A DNA stretch of 64,000 nucleotides, taken from positions 12,634,904 through 12,698,903 of the forward strand of contig NC_057788.1 in NCBI RefSeq assembly GCF_014905175.1. The letters run 5' to 3'. How positions within the stretch are numbered: position 1 is the first letter of the stretch; the number at the start of each line of letters is the position of its first letter. The position numbers and the translations under genes are program-made. A model generated the notes under the pieces. It saw only the letters and a list, made by a program, of their open reading frames with translations. It had not been told where the DNA came from and searched no databases. Positions 58,963 through 64,000 of this stretch are shown here, piece after piece. The DNA is from Aphidius gifuensis. Its lineage: Eukaryota > Arthropoda > Insecta > Hymenoptera > Braconidae.

Positions 58963-60333
58963 TTACGTCAGGTCTTTTACAACGATAACAAAATCGACGA
59001 CACGTTCACTTTCTGGCCATGGTGGATTGGTCCGTTGAAACAAACCACGCATGCCTGAAATATAGCTTCTAACAGATTCATTAGAACCTTGTGTTCGTTT
59101 ATCAATTTCTTCTCGAAGAGCACGTTGATAATCTGGGTCTGCAAAACTATCTCGAAAAGCTTCACGAGTAGCTTCCCAGTCGGGCAGGTCTTCGAGATGA
59201 GTCATGAACCAAGTCACAGCAGGGCCACGTAAACAGAAAGAAAGAGCCGACAGTACTTCCTGATCCGTAGAGTTGGTGACCACGCGTGCTTGATCAACTC
59301 TAAACAAGAACTCTTCTACATCTTCTCCTGATTTTCCCGTGAATTGAAGGTGACAATTTAGAAGGACTCTGAGCACGGAATTCTGACGACGAGCATCCGG
59401 CTCTGAAATACGGAAATCGTCAATTGATGGACTAATTACTTGACGGCGCGGAGCGGCTCGGTATTCCAAGTCGTGATCAGGATTGCCCTGGCGACCTGAG
59501 TTAACCTGTTGACGCTCTGATGGTTGATGACGAACATAAGCATCAGAATTTCGTTGATCGTACAACAAAATTTTAGTTCTTTGATTACGTGGTGGATTCA
59601 CATATTCCAAGTCGTCTTCAGGATCAACCTGACGTCTTGGAACACTCGGTGTTGCCTCAGGGAAACGATTGGAGTTGGTACTTACAACTTGGCGATTATC
59701 TGCCTTAGTTTTAGTCTTTGGCTGACGTGATGGTTCGCGACGATCTGGGCCATCAACAGGATCAACCTGACGTCTTGGTAGATCATCACGTGAAGGTATA
59801 CGCAAGTTGACTCTACTACGAAGGACTGGGCCTTCATGGTCTCGAAAAAGATCACCAAAACGTGGCAATACATTCATTGGTGGTTTTAGTTTAAAATTTC
59901 TGTTGGTCTGGGTGGAACCTCTAGCCAGGGGTGGATTAAATCCATCACCTGAAGGCCTAAGAAACAGATCTTCAACGCGAGGCATTGATAATGGAAGTTG
60001 ACTTGTTGGTGTCGTAATACGTTGGTCAAGAAGTCGAGGAGGATCTACAGAATTATTCTTATCCCTGGTATCAACATCATCACCAAATAAATCTCCTATA
60101 CTACCCAAAGAAGAAAGAAACGAACCTGGATGAGATGGGGGACGACTGGAATCACCAGCTGCCTGATCCTCTGGTGATGCTTGAGTTAAAGTAACCACGG
60201 GAGCATCAATATTAACCAAAGGGTCAGCTGCTGGATCTCCATTCAGCTCTGAAGTGGAACTAGCCGCGCTTACGGTTGGGGAGTTACGCGGTGGCCTACC
60301 TCGCTTTTTAACAACTGTTGCACTAGCAGACAT
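58963..60333 (-). pseudogene. Gypsy gag polyprotein, frame-damaged 3' end
   Basis: Preferred start ATG 60333 (MSASATVVKKRGRPPRNSP, an AT-hook-like basic stretch). The central part is Pro/Arg/Asp-rich and disordered-looking, with repeated RRQVDP motifs. The retrotransposon gag domain spans about residues 300-440: LLNCHLQFTGKSGEDVEEFL, FCLRGPAVTWFMTHLEDLP and REEIDKRTQGSNESVRSYIS. The frame ends at 58963 after an apparent indel. In another frame 58921-58995 encodes CYRCKRPDVTVSSCPFC, a CxxC-x9-CxxC zinc-binding element that normally ends gag. No protease domain is in this frame. Confidence 0.8.
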
Positions 60334-60389
60334 GTTGCTTGATTGAGGACAACAACAAATGTCAAAATACGTACAAAAAGACAACAAAG

Positions 60390-62661
60390 TGAACCAAAAT
60401 CAAGATTGATAATTTATTTACCAGAATTTTTGTCAGAATTAATTATAATTATTTCAATTACAGTGGAACTAACTTCCCTGTTACCTTGTTACAATTTATC
60501 GGTAATAAATCGACCTATTGATGAGACGATCAGTCGATATCTCGTTGCTCGATCAATCGATCAATCAAAATATTTACCAGACTTGATTAAATATGATAAT
60601 TAAGCTAGCTGATAACACGGCTTGGCTAAAATCGCGGGTTTATCAACCGAATAACAATAACAAGCAGTTATTTTATCGAGCAAAACCGAAATGATATATC
60701 AAACTATGAATGCTGCTTGAACAATTAGTATAAATTTTCTGGATCAACCAAAACAACGAATTATTCAATCAACCTGCTAGCTATTTTTATCCTGAATCGG
60801 TCAAGACAATGGCTAGTCAGACCTAATATAATATCTGACACGTCAAATTAATTAAACAATCCAGTATTTGATTGGCCAATTACTGTAATTAATCAATTTC
60901 CTAATGACTCGACCGTTTGAAATAAATTAATTAAACAAATACTGTCTCTGATTGGCCAGAGACTTTAATTAATTTATTCTGATACAAAACTGATCTATAA
61001 CTCAACCGAACAAATAAACCAATTTATTTTTGTGGTATCTGAGTGGCCAGTCACCTCAATTAATTTATTTTCTAATGACTCGACCGTTTAAGATAAATTA
61101 ATTAAACAATTACTGTCTCTGAGTGGCCAAAGACTTTAATCAATTTATTCCGACATAAAAATATAATTTATTTGGCTAATTTAATGACAGCCCGGTCAAC
61201 AATTTATTTTATAATAAATAGACGGCCCGAAAATTATTTAAACAATTTCTATTTACCGTTTTACAATTTAATTAAATTATTTTAAACAAATAATTCAAAC
61301 TCACTTTTATTTTGGCAAATTATTTAAATAATAAATATATTAAATAATATATTGATATGACAACCCTTATAAATTTTTATTTAAACAATAAATTTTATTT
61401 TAATAATAACAATAGTAATTGTTATTACGCAACTCAATAATGACTGAGACAAAGGAAAATGACGCAATCAGTATAAGACAAGTAACACAAAGGAGATCCT
61501 TTGTGTCGCCTGATTTTCAAGATGGACGCGTGAGAGTGAGAGAGAGAGAAAAGCACGACAAAGGGCCTCTGGCAACAAAGGCCCGATGATTTTTTTTTTT
61601 TTTTTTTTTTCTCTTTCGACACTACTATGACACGAGTTTAATAATTATTAATTAATTAATTAATTATTCACACAATATTAATTTTTATACTAATATTTTA
61701 CACACACACTCGAGTAAAATAAGCCCACGGCGACGAGTCACCAGGTTACTTTTATTTTACTCGGCCTCGTGAAAATCCACAAGGTCTTTTTATTTTAATA
61801 TTACACAAAATAATTAATTTAAGTTAGAACAAATAAAAATATTTAATTTTATAATTAATAAAATAATATAATAAAGCCCACGGCGACGACTGTCACCAGG
61901 TATATTATTTTATACGTGGACTTCGTGAGAGACCACGAAGTCACACAAAGCTAGTAATCAAAATAACTCTTATTACCTTTTTTTTCTTGTAGCTCAGCAA
62001 TATATTTCACTTAATAAACTCAATTCACCAATTTACTAATTTTTAATTAAACAATTAAACACTTTTTTTCACAATTTAACAATGATGCAACGGCAGCTGT
62101 CAAAGGACCTGGTATGGCGGTGTAGCAGCATAGAACGCTCAAAGCAAAGTGAGGCCAGCCGGTTGTACAACCGGCGACGGGACTCTTAGCACTCTATACT
62201 CACACACACAACTTCGTGTGCGCGCGAAGTCACTAGCGACAACTACACAGTATGGCCGACAACCGCGCGAGTATTCAAATATTTTAATGTAGGTTTTTAG
62301 TGATTTTAGGGTTTTTCAAGGTTTTTATATATTGTTTTGCTTTGTTTAAAAATACTATTTGATTAATATCGCGTTCTCTATAATCAATTACGTAATTAAG
62401 CGGAGTTGTTAATAAATATTGCGCGAAAATACCGATTAATATCGCACCTACTAGATAATAAAATTATAAACAATGGAGTTGTTAGACAAATAAGTATAAG
62501 TTAATATCGCGTTCTCTACAATTAAATAAATAATCAGACGGAGTTGTTAATAACTATTGCGCAAAAATACTCATGAATATCGCGTCTAATAATTAATAAT
62601 TTATAAATAACGGAGTTGTTAACTATTTAAGCTTGATTTTAAAATTTTTTCTTGATAACGC
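60390..62661 (-). repeat. Long gypsy leader filled with short repeats
   Basis: The 2.3 kb between the primer binding site and gag has no gene. It holds three families of local repeats: CTGATTGGCC plus CTAATGACTCGACCGTTT blocks (about 60860-61150, three copies), AGCCCACGGCGACGA...TCACCAGG blocks (61723 and 61876), and TTAATATCGCG plus CGGAGTTGTTAATAA blocks (about 62360-62620, four copies). Such leaders may hold packaging or translation-entry signals; this is inference. Confidence 0.65.
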
Positions 62662-62679
62662 GTCCCTGTTTGGGCGCCA
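62662..62679 (-). promoter_or_regulatory. Primer binding site, tRNA-Lys type
   Basis: Minus-strand TGGCGCCCAAACAGGGAC, two bases inside the LTR end. The sequence fits the complement of a tRNA-Lys 3' end with one mismatch to the common TGGCGCCCGAACAGGGAC form. Its position and direction agree with gag and pol on the minus strand. Confidence 0.8.
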
Positions 62680-62681
62680 TT

Positions 62682-63783
62682 TGTAACGTGACATTTTTGC
62701 ATGTTACCTTCTCGGACTAATTATCAAGTATTTTATTTGGTTTATTTATTAATTTATTACGAAATACAAAACTAACCAAAACCAATATCCAGAAACGTAA
62801 ATTATTATTTATTTTAGTGTTAAAATCGTGTAGTTTTCAATTCACCCTAAAACTCGAAAAAGGTATGAGCTAAAATCAATGAGGTTTTCAATTCGCCCTA
62901 AAACTCGAAAAAGGCATGAGATAAAATCGTGAGGTTTTCAATTCGCCCTAAAACTCGAAAAAGGCATAACACATTCATACCAGAAATACAAAATTAACGT
63001 CAATTAAATCCAACAACCGAAACAAAGACCAAAATAACCAAATAGCGTATCAATAATTAGCCTAGAGGGACGCTAGAATCACCCAGTGTGCTGGTTATGG
63101 TAGAAGGGCCGGATAAAGTCACAAGGAAAAATATTTAATACACAAATTAAATAATCAACAAAACACATTATTATTTTTATACTCAAAAACCCAAAACGTA
63201 ATATTTATTATCCAAAACTTAAACGTAAATCCAAAATACAAAACGTAAACTCAATAATCCAAAACGTAATACATAATCTCAATCACGACCTTGAATTTAA
63301 TATATTAATTAAATTAACAAAAGGGACCGCGTTTCTAATCAAAATAACTGAACTAAATTACCAAATGAAAAATGTATGCTTGACGTTGCCCATGATTCAC
63401 ACGGCCAACGCCCCAAAAACTAACCTACAAAAATACACATGTCTGCTGGGTCTCCAGCTAGACACATGAGTACCCTAATATACGTAAAACAAGAGCTGAC
63501 TACGAAGCGTGTGCATCTTACCACGTCCCACAGCCAAGAGACAGAGTTCAGCTCAAGATATTTTGGAGCAACTTGGATCTACCTAGCTGTCCCCACCCAA
63601 AGCTATCCCTCCTTTCTTTATCTTGATAAAAAGGGGGAAAAATACGCAAAATAATAATAATAATACAAAAAGAAAATATTACATAATGAAACATATATAT
63701 ATAGTAAATAGAAACGGAGTTGTTGGTCGAAGGATCCGTCCGCTTGGTGTCTTTACGTGTATAAGGCAGTGAGAATCACTACA
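62682..63783 (-). mobile_element. 5' LTR of the gypsy element
   Basis: Plus-strand TGTAACGTGACA marks its inner end beside the primer binding site; the outer end is placed at ATCACTACA (63783) by analogy with the solo LTR at 5579-6677, giving 1.10 kb for both. Inside (62823-62975) are three tandem ~52 bp units with GAGGTTTTCAATTCGCCC and AAACTCGAAAAAGGCA. A 71-codon frame within the LTR is not regarded as a gene. Confidence 0.65.
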
Positions 63784-63810
63784 TATGGAACAAGATGAAT
63801 TTGATAAGTT

Positions 63811-64000
63811 TGTAACATGACATTTCTGTCAGTTATCTTCTCGGACCGCTTGTTACCGCCATTTTACCTGTAAATTGTCCTTTTTAATAAACATAGCTAA
63901 AAACCAATAAATCCAACATAATAATAATAATAATTCGTATCCAAAACATAATAAATAAAATCAGGGGTTTTCAAATCACCTTAAAACCGGAAAAAGGCCT
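63811..64000 (-). mobile_element. Start of a second, related LTR, cut by the window end
   Basis: TGTAACATGACATTTCTGTC followed by TATCTTCTCGGACCG parallels the first bases of the LTR at 62682. The tandem-unit landmark (GGGGTTTTCAAATCACC and AACCGGAAAAAGGC) appears at the window edge. Only 27 bp separate it from the previous LTR. Confidence 0.6.

Noticed and set aside
63439..63654. 71-codon plus-strand frame near the right end
   Set aside because: It lies within the LTR, antisense to the element, with no known feature.

Overview
The window is AT-rich eukaryotic DNA made almost entirely of mobile elements and repeats. Spliced transposon genes with GT-AG introns, hAT transposases, a Polinton/Maverick remnant, a Jockey/CR1-type LINE and a Ty3/gypsy element point to an arthropod, most likely an insect. 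A parasitoid wasp or similar AT-rich genome is a guess; no conserved host gene is present to settle it. The only host-like traces are a damaged SMYD4-like (SET/MYND) exon and two tRNA-like units.

Layout. 1-2 kb: an inverted-repeat arm (its partner lies at 25.3-25.7 kb), a GC-richer block, and a promoter plus 5' intron module copied from a Polinton polymerase gene but with no gene behind it. 2-8 kb: a decayed spliced gene (minus strand), a 1.5 kb foldback, a solo LTR and a 400 bp hairpin element. 8-14 kb: dispersed copies of a 15-base motif, a ~600 bp satellite with an inverted stretch, and poly-T hairpins. 14.4-18.3 kb: a TIR-bounded block holding a 320 bp tandem array and a nested foldback. 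20.1-25.06 kb: a complete hAT-like transposon with 8 bp target duplications and a multi-exon minus-strand transposase.

26.0-28.4 kb holds a five-exon gene of unknown function whose reading frame is open across every junction. It lies directly upstream of a Polinton relic (28.8-35.1 kb): a PolB gene truncated after motif A and joined in frame to an adenain-like protease, then a penton-like and a double-jelly-roll capsid-like gene, all interrupted. A ZBED-type hAT transposon (35.1-39.8 kb) abuts the end of the relic.

40-45 kb is decayed sequence with a pogo-like terminus, relic ORFs and a composite hairpin MITE whose loop is inverted relative to its copy at 20.5 kb. 45.2-50.5 kb is a broken LINE (ORF1 and ORF2) carrying a nested element with a SWIM zinc finger. 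51.4-57.9 kb holds an LTR fragment, two tRNA-like units inside hairpins, a 1.8 kb foldback with a CATT target duplication, the SMYD4-like exon and a purine-rich ORF relic. 57.9-64 kb is a minus-strand Ty3/gypsy element (truncated pol, gag, a long repeat-filled leader, a tRNA-Lys-type primer binding site and an LTR), followed by the start of a second LTR.

Gene calls rest on reading translations and recalling families; no search was run. Repeat boundaries were found by eye and may be off by tens of bases.
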